Source of the DNA: DASTDY01 sp035478375
GTDB lineage: Bacteria > Patescibacteriota > Saccharimonadia > Saccharimonadales > EFPC-124
NCBI GenBank assembly: GCA_035478375.1
Contig: DATIJQ010000077.1
Span: 1-15,521, forward strand
Length of the DNA stretch: 15,521 nucleotides
Direction of reading: 5' to 3'
Below, piece after piece: positions 5,930 to 12,724 of this stretch. A program made the position numbers and the translations under genes. The stretch's first letter is position 1. Each line of letters opens with the position of its first letter. The notes beneath the pieces were generated by a model. It ran no database searches and had not been told where the DNA came from. It saw only the letters and a list, made by a program, of their open reading frames with translations.

Positions 5930-7783
5930 ATGGGCAGGCACTCTCCGGAACATTTTAATCCACAACCTCAGCCAGAGACATCTGAGAGGCTTACTCCTGA
6001 AGCGTTAGAAGCACTTAATGTAAAAAATATACAGTCGTTACGTGACGCCCAAGAGCAACTGCAACAAGACATAATGGGGAATGTCCACAGCAAATACGAA
6101 GAGGGAAATGCGGTTTTACAGTTTGCCGATGAACTCGACAAAATGCGTGGCCAGTTCTTAGAAAAATATGGTATTACACCTCAGACTGAAGATTACGACA
6201 CAATCAATGATTTTTTGACGAATGTTTCTATTGATTCGCTGACAGATGAAGGGTGGAGTAAAGATCTAGTTGATCCTTCAACCGGTGACATTGTCGAATT
6301 TAGTGGTCGCACAAAAGCTGAAGACTTGCAGTACATGCTGCAACATAAGATTAGCCTTGTGGATTCAACGGGCGCGCCCCAGCATTCTAAAATCTGGGGG
6401 CGACTTAACCCTGTCAATGTACAGGGCCCTTCAAGCCAGTCAGTAGATCCTAATCAGACTCAGCATATACCTCGTCATGCTATTGATTCTGATGAAACGC
6501 AACAGGTAAGTGCCCCTGACAAAACCCAAACTGTTAATACAACGCGCATTCCTAACGCTAACATTGTCCCACCACCGGACCCTGACCAAACGCAGTGGCT
6601 CCCACTATTTGGCGGTCACAACCCTAATCAGCAGCAGCCTGACCCTAATCAAACGCAACCAATACCGGCTTCGCGTGTACGATCAAGCTTTCCGAATCCG
6701 AACCAGCCTGTTCAAAACCCCAACACCAATCAACCCAACCCGAATCAGCAACAAAACCCAAACACTTTGTCTGCCATAACGCCGGAGATGCAAAAGACAT
6801 TTGACGACCTAAACCAAGCACGGAGTGAACTCGCGCACATGAGTTCCCGCCGACAAGCTGCTTTAGCAGGTGGCGAGAGTCAAGAATTTAAGGCTGCACG
6901 CGACAAATATAACTTTTTAATGCAATCATACATTGCCGACCTTTATAAGTGGCAAGGCGTAGACAAATTACCACACGGCCAACAAAATGCGTTTGTTACT
7001 GAACACATTATTGACCAGACCCGCCGTCTGCGTGGCGAGACAAACGCAATTTTTGATAATACGATTACAATGAAGCTTTCGCGTGTTGTAGCCTCGGTTA
7101 TGAATCGTTTTGGTATCGGGACGACATCTAATCTGGCGGTGCGCGCCGCGCGGGATGCTACGGCTGTAGGCATGCAGCCTTCGCCGCTTACGCGCGAGCA
7201 AGAAGATGCTATTAAGTATGTTGCTTTTAGGTCTCACGATTATGGACCAACACTGGACCAAGCAAACCGCCAAGTCGAAGCGTCTATTAAAGGCGAACAG
7301 AGCACAAACCGTAAGGCCGCGCTTGTTGGTGGGGTTGCAATGTTTGCTGCCGGCTTTTCGTTAGGCAATATCCTCCATCATTTTGCTGGACAAACTGAGC
7401 ACATTGGGGGTGTTCCCGAAATGTCCTCCGACGCGACTGACACAGTGTCTGGTGGTGGCAGCAGTGGCGGGCATAATGTTACAGAGGGCCTGCCACACTC
7501 TGGTGTGACCGAAGCTCAGGAAGATATGTATATAAACCATCATCACCTTACGCCCAACCAACTTGCTGCATTTAATGTTGGGAAGGGCGAAGGCGGCATT
7601 GAACTCATGCACAACTTAGGTCATGGGGCAACAGAATGGTATAACATGCAAGACGACCTTTTGAGCCTTCATCCTAACGATTTTTACCGCATGAGTGACG
7701 GTAATGTTGGCCTTCTTCACCCCGGAAGAATGAGTACTGCGGCCGTACAGGATATATCGTTGCGCCTAGGTATTTGGCAATAG
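5930..7783 (+). CDS. 617-aa single-span membrane protein with TQ repeats; function unknown
   Basis: I do not recognise this family. Residues 1-160 are polar and helical, with no signal peptide. Residues 173-246 hold five copies of a short repeat with core [N/D/E]-x-T-Q-x-[ILV]: T177, T190, T199, T221 and T242, often preceded by D-P and followed by Pro. Residues 255-279 are an Asn/Pro/Gln-rich linker. Residues 283-345 look like a helical hairpin or coiled coil. A single membrane span lies at about 463-486, after R461 and K462. By the positive-inside rule this puts the first 460 residues in the cytoplasm and the last 130 outside. The outside part starts with a Gly/Ser linker and ends in a domain with YNMQDDLL, HPNDFYRM and VGLLHPGRMS. 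The TQ repeats look like phosphothreonine sites for FHA-domain partners; this is inference. Confidence 0.8.
   Translation: MGRHSPEHFNPQPQPETSERLTPEALEALNVKNIQSLRDAQEQLQQDIMGNVHSKYEEGNAVLQFADELDKMRGQFLEKYGITPQTEDYDTINDFLTNVSIDSLTDEGWSKDLVDPSTGDIVEFSGRTKAEDLQYMLQHKISLVDSTGAPQHSKIWGRLNPVNVQGPSSQSVDPNQTQHIPRHAIDSDETQQVSAPDKTQTVNTTRIPNANIVPPPDPDQTQWLPLFGGHNPNQQQPDPNQTQPIPASRVRSSFPNPNQPVQNPNTNQPNPNQQQNPNTLSAITPEMQKTFDDLNQARSELAHMSSRRQAALAGGESQEFKAARDKYNFLMQSYIADLYKWQGVDKLPHGQQNAFVTEHIIDQTRRLRGETNAIFDNTITMKLSRVVASVMNRFGIGTTSNLAVRAARDATAVGMQPSPLTREQEDAIKYVAFRSHDYGPTLDQANRQVEASIKGEQSTNRKAALVGGVAMFAAGFSLGNILHHFAGQTEHIGGVPEMSSDATDTVSGGGSSGGHNVTEGLPHSGVTEAQEDMYINHHHLTPNQLAAFNVGKGEGGIELMHNLGHGATEWYNMQDDLLSLHPNDFYRMSDGNVGLLHPGRMSTAAVQDISLRLGIWQ
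6446..6667 (+). repeat. Degenerate D-P-x-Q-T-Q-x-[ILV]-P protein repeat region
   Basis: Five repeats within the gene above: DPNQTQHIP, DSDETQQV, APDKTQTV, DPDQTQWLP and DPNQTQPIP. A sixth, weaker match is TTRIP (T204). The threonine, the following Gln and a hydrophobic residue at +3 are kept in all five. Asp is at -4 in four of them, and the remaining copy has Asp at -2. The spacing between threonines is irregular (13, 9, 22 and 21 residues) and the codons differ, so the protein sequence is conserved rather than recently copied DNA. Confidence 0.8.
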
Positions 7784-7786
7784 TAC

Positions 7787-7816
7787 TTGCCCTAAACAGT
7801 CATAAAAAAGTATGAT
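7787..7816 (+). promoter_or_regulatory. Candidate promoter of the 104-aa gene
   Basis: TTGCCC (7787-7792) and TATGAT (7811-7816) are 18 bases apart, giving a start near 7823. The ribosome-binding site AAGGG (7826-7830) is 9 bases before ATG 7840. The same -35 variant TTGCCC is used at 2383. Confidence 0.6.
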
Positions 7817-7839
7817 AACGAATATAAGGGATAACTAAC

Positions 7840-8154
7840 ATGTTTGACGCACAAGATGAGGATTTTTTACAAAGTTTAGGCCTAACTGGTCTGCCAGATG
7901 ACCAAAAAAAGGCGTTTTTGCAGCATATATACGAGGAACTAGAGCTCCGCGTTGGTACTCGGCTATCAGAAGGCGTGCCAGATGGCGAGCTGCAGCAGCT
8001 CGAAAAATCAATCGATGCTAATGACGACAAAGCCGCACTAAAATGGCTCGAAGAGCACAACCCAAATTACAAAGACATTATTACCGAAGAGCTCGAAAAA
8101 CTTAAACAAGAAATTGTTACCAACCGCGACGCGATTTTAGATGCTGCGGCGTAA
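7840..8154 (+). CDS. Small acidic helical protein, possibly DUF5663-like
   Basis: This 104-residue acidic protein is rich in helix-forming residues, with no signal peptide, membrane span or cysteine. The first 50 residues contain FLQSLGLTGLPDDQKKAFLQ and the following HIYEELELRVG, a pattern I associate with DUF5663, a domain of unknown function seen in Candidate Phyla Radiation genomes; this is from memory and uncertain. The second half, EELEKLKQEIVTNRDAILDA, is a likely coiled coil. It follows the 617-aa membrane protein by 56 bases in the same direction but appears to have its own promoter, and it ends at a strong bidirectional terminator. A role with its upstream neighbour is possible, but there is no direct sign of it. 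Confidence 0.75.
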   Translation: MFDAQDEDFLQSLGLTGLPDDQKKAFLQHIYEELELRVGTRLSEGVPDGELQQLEKSIDANDDKAALKWLEEHNPNYKDIITEELEKLKQEIVTNRDAILDAAA

Positions 8155-8164
8155 GCTGTAGTGT

Positions 8165-8197
8165 ATAAAAAATAGCCCGTACAGGGTTATTTTTTAT
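8165..8197. terminator. Bidirectional terminator between the 104-aa gene and fmt
   Basis: A 14-bp stem pairs 8165-8178 (ATAAAAAATAGCCC) with 8184-8197, with one G-T pair and loop GTACA. The A-run on the left arm and T-run on the right let it end transcription in both directions. The fmt stop codon TAA lies inside the right arm (8187-8189). Confidence 0.88.
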
Positions 8198-9065
8198 AAC
8201 CGCGCAAAAACGCATCGCCAGCCATGGTTTTGCCGCTTGGCGCGATGAGTTTAATAATTTCTAAAAAGGTAGTGTCACCACAGGCTACAACCAACTGACC
8301 ATCGTGCTGGTCTTTTGCAACGCGCGCTTCTAGTACAATGACGGGATGACCAAATAGGGTAATGCGGCTTTTTGGCCAACCGCTAAAGGCGCGAACTTCG
8401 CGCTCTAACTGCTGAGCAGGTTTTGCGGTATCGAGTATGCTGTCATCTTTTGTAAGTTTACGCGAGTATGTTGCTGGCGTATCGGGCTGATTGTACAGCT
8501 TTATATCACCATGCAAATATTGTGGCAATACTTGAAGAATTAAAGCGTTGCTTATGGTGATAAGCTTTTGAGTAAGTTCAGGGGTGGTAGTAGTTGGGCT
8601 GAGCGACATTTGCTGTTGAGCAAGCAGTTGACCCTCATCGAGCTTTTCGTTAATTAGCATGAGACTAACGCCAGTTTTGGCTTGGCCGCTTAAAATAGCA
8701 AAGGTAATGGGGTCGGCACCGCGCCATTCTGGCAACAGCGAAAAGTGGCTGTTAACGATACCTTTAGGGAACGCGTCAATAACATCTTTGGCGATAATAA
8801 TGCCGTAATCAACTACCAATCCCACCGGACTAACGAACGCATGCGTGGCAAACAATTCACTAAGTTCGCGTTTGTTTGTTGGTGTAAAGGTTGGCAGCTG
8901 CTTAGCGGTGGCGAGTTCTAAAACTGGTACGCTGCCGCGGTGGCCTTTGGCGCGCGGTTTAGTAATGATTGCTTCGAACTGCAGACCGGCGTCAATAAGT
9001 CCGGCCAGCGTTGCGGCTGCAACTGGCCCGCTACCAAAGAAGACGATTGTTGAGGACTGATTCAT
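8187..9065 (-). CDS. fmt: Methionyl-tRNA formyltransferase
   Basis: This 292-residue enzyme transfers a formyl group from 10-formyl-tetrahydrofolate to Met-tRNA(fMet). The N-terminal Rossmann fold begins IVFFGSGPVAA (7-17). The catalytic set is present: N105 and H107 in NSHFSLLPEWRGADPI (105-120), and D143 in KLDEGQ. The C-terminal tRNA-binding domain includes the FSGWPKSR segment. Length is a little below the E. coli enzyme (315). Its start overlaps the end of def by 35 bases in another frame, which implies translational coupling. Only a weak AGAGAAAG lies upstream of ATG. It is the last gene of the priA-def-fmt cluster and ends in the shared terminator. Confidence 0.95.
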   Translation of the reverse strand: MNQSSTIVFFGSGPVAAATLAGLIDAGLQFEAIITKPRAKGHRGSVPVLELATAKQLPTFTPTNKRELSELFATHAFVSPVGLVVDYGIIIAKDVIDAFPKGIVNSHFSLLPEWRGADPITFAILSGQAKTGVSLMLINEKLDEGQLLAQQQMSLSPTTTTPELTQKLITISNALILQVLPQYLHGDIKLYNQPDTPATYSRKLTKDDSILDTAKPAQQLEREVRAFSGWPKSRITLFGHPVIVLEARVAKDQHDGQLVVACGDTTFLEIIKLIAPSGKTMAGDAFLRGYKK

Positions 9066-9600
9066 GTGAGACTTTCTCTAGTTGACCTTCATCGGTCAGT
9101 TTAAAAAATGCGTCTTCGTTTTTAATGTGATCGACAAACATTATGCCATTGGTGTGGTCGATTTCGTGTTGCAAAACGCGGGCCAAAAAACCGCTGGATT
9201 TAAGCCGAATTTCGCGGCCGTTTTCGTCGAGCGCTTTAATGCGCGCTCTTTCGTGGCGTGGCACTAAACCGTAAAGGTCGGGGACGCTCAGGCAGCCTTC
9301 GTGCTCAAGGGTAATTTTGCCTTCGAGTTTAATAATTTCGGGGTTAATAAGTGTTACGAACGTGCGGTCTTCTTTGTTGTCAAAATCGTTGCGTATAACC
9401 ACGATACGGTGTAGCTGGTCGATTTGAACGGCGGCCAGGGCGACGCCAAGTTCGTGTTTGCGGTGATCTTCCCAGTCGAGCGTGGCCGATTCCATATCGG
9501 CAATAAGCCGTTTAACTGCGGGCGTTACGGTGTGCACTCGTGCCGATTTTTGCCGCAAATGTGGGTTGGGCAACGTAATAATTGCGTCTCGTTTCATCAT
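9031..9600 (-). CDS. def: Peptide deformylase
   Basis: This 189-residue metalloenzyme removes the formyl group from the N-terminal Met of new proteins. Its three motifs are GVALAAVQ (52-59; the usual middle Gly of GxGxAAxQ is Ala), EGCLS (101-105, Cys metal ligand) and QHEIDH (144-149, two His ligands and the catalytic Glu). Two adjacent ATG codons (9600 and 9597) could both serve. No clear Shine-Dalgarno is seen. It is 45 bases downstream of priA and overlaps fmt by 35 bases, matching the well-known def-fmt pairing in bacteria, where one gene adds the formyl group and the other takes it off. Confidence 0.95.
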   Translation of the reverse strand: MMKRDAIITLPNPHLRQKSARVHTVTPAVKRLIADMESATLDWEDHRKHELGVALAAVQIDQLHRIVVIRNDFDNKEDRTFVTLINPEIIKLEGKITLEHEGCLSVPDLYGLVPRHERARIKALDENGREIRLKSSGFLARVLQHEIDHTNGIMFVDHIKNEDAFFKLTDEGQLEKVSHESVLNNRLLW

Positions 9601-9614
9601 TGCTATTAACTATA

Positions 9615-9635
9615 TCGCAAAAAATTGCTTTGCGA
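9615..9635 (-). other. Stem-loop between priA and def
   Basis: A perfect 7-bp stem TCGCAAA/TTTGCGA (9615-9621 with 9629-9635) with a 7-base loop fills much of the 45-base priA-def gap. It has no T-run after it in the minus direction, so it is more likely an mRNA processing or stability element than a terminator. Confidence 0.5.
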
Positions 9636-9645
9636 CAGAGGTAAT

Positions 9646-11580
9646 TTACAAGATAGTCGCCGGGTCGATGTCGACTTGCCAGCCAGCTGGTACGCTTTTT
9701 GCTATAGCCACAAGCACAGCGCGTTTTTTTGACTTTACGAGCAATTGCCAGCGGTAGGCGCCGCCAAGCCGTTCGTAAAATGCTGGCGTTGGGCCTAAAA
9801 CCTCGACAGCGCTGTTTTTACGCAGAGTTGTCGCCATCTGTTGGCTGGCTTTAATCGCGCCTTGCTCGGTTTTGTAACTGCATGTTAGTTTTAGCAAGTA
9901 GCAAAATGGTGGGAAATTACTGGCTTTGCGCCGGACAAGTTCACTACTATAAAAAAGAGGATAATCGCGGCTAATCGCAGCTTTAATCGTTGGGTGATCG
10001 GGCTGGTACGTTTGCACAACAACAGTACCCGGGAGGGCACTACGACCAACGCGGCCCATGACTTGATACAGTAATTGGAAGACGCGTTCATCAGATTGAT
10101 AATCGGGTAATACAAGACCGCTGTCGGCTTGTACAACGCCAACTAGCTGCAATTTTGGTAAGTCTAAACCTTTGGCCAGCATCTGTGTGCCAATAAGTAT
10201 ATCAATATTGCCATCATACAGATCCTGGTAGCGATTGTGGACAGCTTGTTGTGGTGTCGTATCGGCGTCGAACCGAGCAATAGTTGCTTTGGGGAATAGC
10301 TTTAAAAGTTCGCTTTCGATGAGTTTTGTGCCAATGCCCTTAAACAAGATCGTTGGTTCTTTGCACACCGGACAATTTGGTGGCACGTGCATAGTAAAAC
10401 CGCAAGCATGACAGCGTAGGCTGTGCGAATCAGCATGCAAGGTTAATGGCAAAAAACAGGTTGGGCATTCGGCCAGCCAGCCGCAATGGTCACACATGGT
10501 TGTTGGTGCGGTGCCACGGCGGTTATGGAAGATAAGAGTTTGACGTTTTTCGGCCAGGACGGTTTCGATATTTTGCAGCAACGCGTCCGAAAAAAAGCGA
10601 TGCTTGCGGAAGCTGTCGCGTTTTTTTAAATCCACGACTTTTGCCGTAACCGTTTGCGTTGCCAGCGCTGTTGCAGTGAGGTTTACAATGGGACTTTTGG
10701 TGTATTCAGCGATGTAGTAATCGGCAATGCTTGGGGTGGCGCTACCTAAAACAACGCGGCAGTTTTTATGAAAGCTGGCTAACATTGTAGCAGCGCGTAG
10801 GGCAGAATAGCGTGGCGATTGTTCTTGTTTGTAGCTTGGTTCGTGGCATTCGTCGACAACGATAAGACCTAGGCTAGCAACAGGCATAAACAGCGCTGAA
10901 CGTGGGCCAATAATGACCACAGGTTCGGTGGCAGTGAGTGTTTTTTGCCAAACTGCATGGCGTTGGGCTTCGGTTAGACCAGAATGAGTAACAAGGAGGT
11001 TGGTAAAATGGTGGGCGAACTCGGCAGTTAGCTGTGGCGTAAGCGCAATTTCGGGCACAAGCACAATGGTAGAAAGCCCAGCTGCAGCCTGTTTTTTTGC
11101 CGCCTCGATATACACCTGGGTTTTACCCGAACCAGTCACGCCATGCAGCAAAATCGTACCTTTTTTTGTGTCTGCAATGGTTGCGACGGCCGCTTTTTGC
11201 TCGCTGTTGAGCACAATCTTTGTTCGATTTCGTATGGGGTGAGTTAATGCCTTCTGGCCATTCCGGCGTGTTTTGTGTAGTCCAGCTGGTAGCATGCTCT
11301 GCAGTACGGTCGCAAAGTGGGTAATGTAATAATCGCTAAGCCAATGTGCAAGTTCGACGAGCGGCGCTGGCCATACTATGTCGGCAAGCACTTCAGTTAT
11401 TGGTTTCGTCGCAAATTTTGGTTTTTCGACTTCGCGCAAAATAACACCGTTAAGCTGTTTTTTGCCAACGCTAACACGGACCAGCGTACCAATTGGCAAC
11501 TGCTGGTCTGACGCATATGTAAACGCTTCGTCTTGCGCCCGCACCACTTGTGTAGGCGCCACTAAATAGTAGCGAGTCAT
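9646..11580 (-). CDS. priA: Primosomal protein N' (replication restart helicase PriA)
   Basis: This 644-residue SF2 helicase reloads the replisome at broken or stalled forks. An N-terminal fork-binding domain (about 1-100) is followed by the helicase core with Walker A GVTGSGKT (147-154), Walker B VVDECHE (241-247), GSATPS (279-284), GTQMLAKGLDLP (464-475) and the arginine-finger motif QVMGRVGR (506-513). Eight cysteines for two zinc ions are inserted in the core: CDHC (363-366), CPTC (372-375), CHAC (390-393) and CPVC (403-406). Typical PriA has DEEH; here it is DECH. E. coli PriA has 732 residues. I chose ATG at 11580 because the protein then begins MTRYYLVAP, like the family, and a -10 box lies 6 bases upstream; the ATG at 11598 would lie upstream of that box. 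It leads the priA-def-fmt cluster. Confidence 0.95.
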   Translation of the reverse strand: MTRYYLVAPTQVVRAQDEAFTYASDQQLPIGTLVRVSVGKKQLNGVILREVEKPKFATKPITEVLADIVWPAPLVELAHWLSDYYITHFATVLQSMLPAGLHKTRRNGQKALTHPIRNRTKIVLNSEQKAAVATIADTKKGTILLHGVTGSGKTQVYIEAAKKQAAAGLSTIVLVPEIALTPQLTAEFAHHFTNLLVTHSGLTEAQRHAVWQKTLTATEPVVIIGPRSALFMPVASLGLIVVDECHEPSYKQEQSPRYSALRAATMLASFHKNCRVVLGSATPSIADYYIAEYTKSPIVNLTATALATQTVTAKVVDLKKRDSFRKHRFFSDALLQNIETVLAEKRQTLIFHNRRGTAPTTMCDHCGWLAECPTCFLPLTLHADSHSLRCHACGFTMHVPPNCPVCKEPTILFKGIGTKLIESELLKLFPKATIARFDADTTPQQAVHNRYQDLYDGNIDILIGTQMLAKGLDLPKLQLVGVVQADSGLVLPDYQSDERVFQLLYQVMGRVGRSALPGTVVVQTYQPDHPTIKAAISRDYPLFYSSELVRRKASNFPPFCYLLKLTCSYKTEQGAIKASQQMATTLRKNSAVEVLGPTPAFYERLGGAYRWQLLVKSKKRAVLVAIAKSVPAGWQVDIDPATIL

Positions 11581-11586
11581 AATTTT

Positions 11587-11592
11587 ACTATA
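11587..11592 (-). promoter_or_regulatory. Candidate -10 box (TATAGT) for a leaderless priA mRNA
   Basis: On the minus strand TATAGT is followed by AAAATT and then ATG. Transcription would begin at or one base before the start codon. No good -35 or Shine-Dalgarno is visible. Confidence 0.5.
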
Positions 11593-11634
11593 CTGCAAGT
11601 GATGATAAATGCTGCATGTTGGTCAAGAGTCGTG

Positions 11635-11640
11635 TACACT
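11635..11640 (+). promoter_or_regulatory. Candidate -10 box (TACACT) for the phosphoribosyltransferase gene
   Basis: TACACT is followed by TAAGGC and then ATG at 11647, so the mRNA would start at the start codon. It lies in the octamer CGTGTACA (11631-11638), which also precedes recJ. AAGG is too close to ATG to act as a Shine-Dalgarno. Confidence 0.45.
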
Positions 11641-11646
11641 TAAGGC

Positions 11647-12300
11647 ATGTATTTTCGTTCTAGGGCAGAAGCAGGCGAACAACTTGCCGATCAACTTGTT
11701 CAATACCGCTACGAAGACTGCGCGGTCGTTGCCTTAAGCGCAAATAGCGTTGCCGTTGCCGAATCGATTGCTGCGCGCCTGCACTGTATTTTAGGACTTT
11801 TTTTAAGCGAACAGGTAAAAATTCCTGGCGAGCAAATCACTATTGGTTCGGTCAATCAGGGTGGTGGATTTATGTACAATCAATCGCTTTCTGAAGAAGA
11901 AGCAAATGACTATTACGGCGAATATCATGCCTATATCGACGACGAAAAACGCAACAAATTTGAGCACATCAACCAGCTTATAGGTGAGGGCGGTGTTATC
12001 GACCCCCTGTTGTTGCGTGAACATATTGTCATTTTGGTTTCGGACGGCCTAAAAACAAGCGCCAAACTCGACGCCGCAACGCAGTTTTTAAAATCGGTTG
12101 TTATGAAACGACTCATTGTCGCAACACCGGTCGCTTCGGTTGCCACCGTTGACCGCATGCACATTATTGCCGACGAGCTCCACTGCATGAATGTCACCGA
12201 TAACTACATTTCGACCAGCCATTATTACGACACAAACGATACACTAACACACGAACAAGCGATCCAAAAAATTAACAGCATTATCCTAAATTGGCGGTAA
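11647..12300 (+). CDS. Phosphoribosyltransferase-fold protein with altered PRPP loop
   Basis: This 217-residue protein opens with FRSRAEAGEQLADQL, the usual beginning of predicted phosphoribosyltransferases of the COG1926 type. The PRPP-binding loop is expected in VILVSDGLKTSAKLDAA (128-144), where active enzymes have the pattern DDGxATGxT. Here the first Asp is Ser132, and ATG is KTS. These changes would weaken metal and PRPP binding, so it may be a degenerate or regulatory member. The region 75-110 is acidic and contains YYGEYHAYIDDEKR, typical of the family's hood. No nucleotide-salvage gene is beside it. It is divergent from priA and upstream of a winged-helix regulator. Confidence 0.72.
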   Translation: MYFRSRAEAGEQLADQLVQYRYEDCAVVALSANSVAVAESIAARLHCILGLFLSEQVKIPGEQITIGSVNQGGGFMYNQSLSEEEANDYYGEYHAYIDDEKRNKFEHINQLIGEGGVIDPLLLREHIVILVSDGLKTSAKLDAATQFLKSVVMKRLIVATPVASVATVDRMHIIADELHCMNVTDNYISTSHYYDTNDTLTHEQAIQKINSIILNWR

Positions 12301-12318
12301 AATGAGCTATGGGCGGGC

Positions 12319-12347
12319 TTGAGTTTTGAGTCTGCCAGGTGTAGAAT
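12319..12347 (+). promoter_or_regulatory. Promoter of the winged-helix regulator
   Basis: TTGAGT (12319-12324) and TAGAAT (12342-12347) are 17 bases apart, with a start near 12354. The ribosome-binding site GAGGT (12379-12383) is 8 bases before ATG 12392. Confidence 0.65.
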
Positions 12348-12391
12348 TATTATCAACGACTGAATAGTAACCGTAAACGAGGTACCCCAAA

Positions 12392-12685
12392 ATGCATCTT
12401 ATAGACGCCTTTATTACTTCGCGGGTTCGGCGCAAAATTATTGTTGTATACGCCAAATACCCAGATTTCCGCACGCATGTGCGTGGACTTGCTAAACTTA
12501 TCAAAGAAGACCCAGGCAACATTCAGCGTGAGCTTAAGCGGCTCGAACAAGTTGGCTTTTTGCATTCAGAAAAGCAGGGCAACACTAAAATTTACTCGAC
12601 CAATAAACAGTTCGTCATTTTTAAAGAACTGCAAAGCATTGTCCTAAAATCGCAGCACACTGGTAAAGCCAAGCGCGACGCTTAG
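12392..12685 (+). CDS. Small winged helix-turn-helix regulator (ArsR/MarR-like)
   Basis: This 97-residue basic protein has the shape of a single winged helix domain. Residues 1-20 (LIDAFITSRVRRKIIVVYAK) are the first helix. The helix-turn-helix lies around 30-56, with recognition helix PGNIQRELKRLEQVG. The wing is FLHSEKQGNTKIYSTN. A final helix, FKELQSIVLKS, could be a dimer contact. It has no cysteine pair or other metal site, so the signal it senses is unknown. Similar single-domain regulators often control their own or the next gene. The next gene is recJ, 36 bases downstream, whose start lies in an inverted repeat (12698-12724) that is a natural candidate binding site. Confidence 0.78.
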   Translation: MHLIDAFITSRVRRKIIVVYAKYPDFRTHVRGLAKLIKEDPGNIQRELKRLEQVGFLHSEKQGNTKIYSTNKQFVIFKELQSIVLKSQHTGKAKRDA

Positions 12686-12697
12686 TATTTTAAGCCA

Positions 12698-12724
12698 CAT
12701 ACGTGTACAATAAACACACGTATG
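12698..12724 (+). promoter_or_regulatory. Inverted repeat over recJ -10 box and start codon
   Basis: CATACGTGT (12698-12706) and ACACGTATG (12716-12724) are perfect 9-bp inverted arms around a 9-base centre. The right arm contains the start codon of recJ, and the left arm ends at the first base of TACAAT (12706-12711), a candidate -10. A repressor bound here, or the RNA hairpin, would block expression. Confidence 0.6.

Noticed and set aside
6446..6766. CRISPR or tandem DNA repeats in the Pro/Gln/Asn-rich segment
   Set aside because: The DNA of the copies differs by codon and spacing; the repetition is at protein level only.
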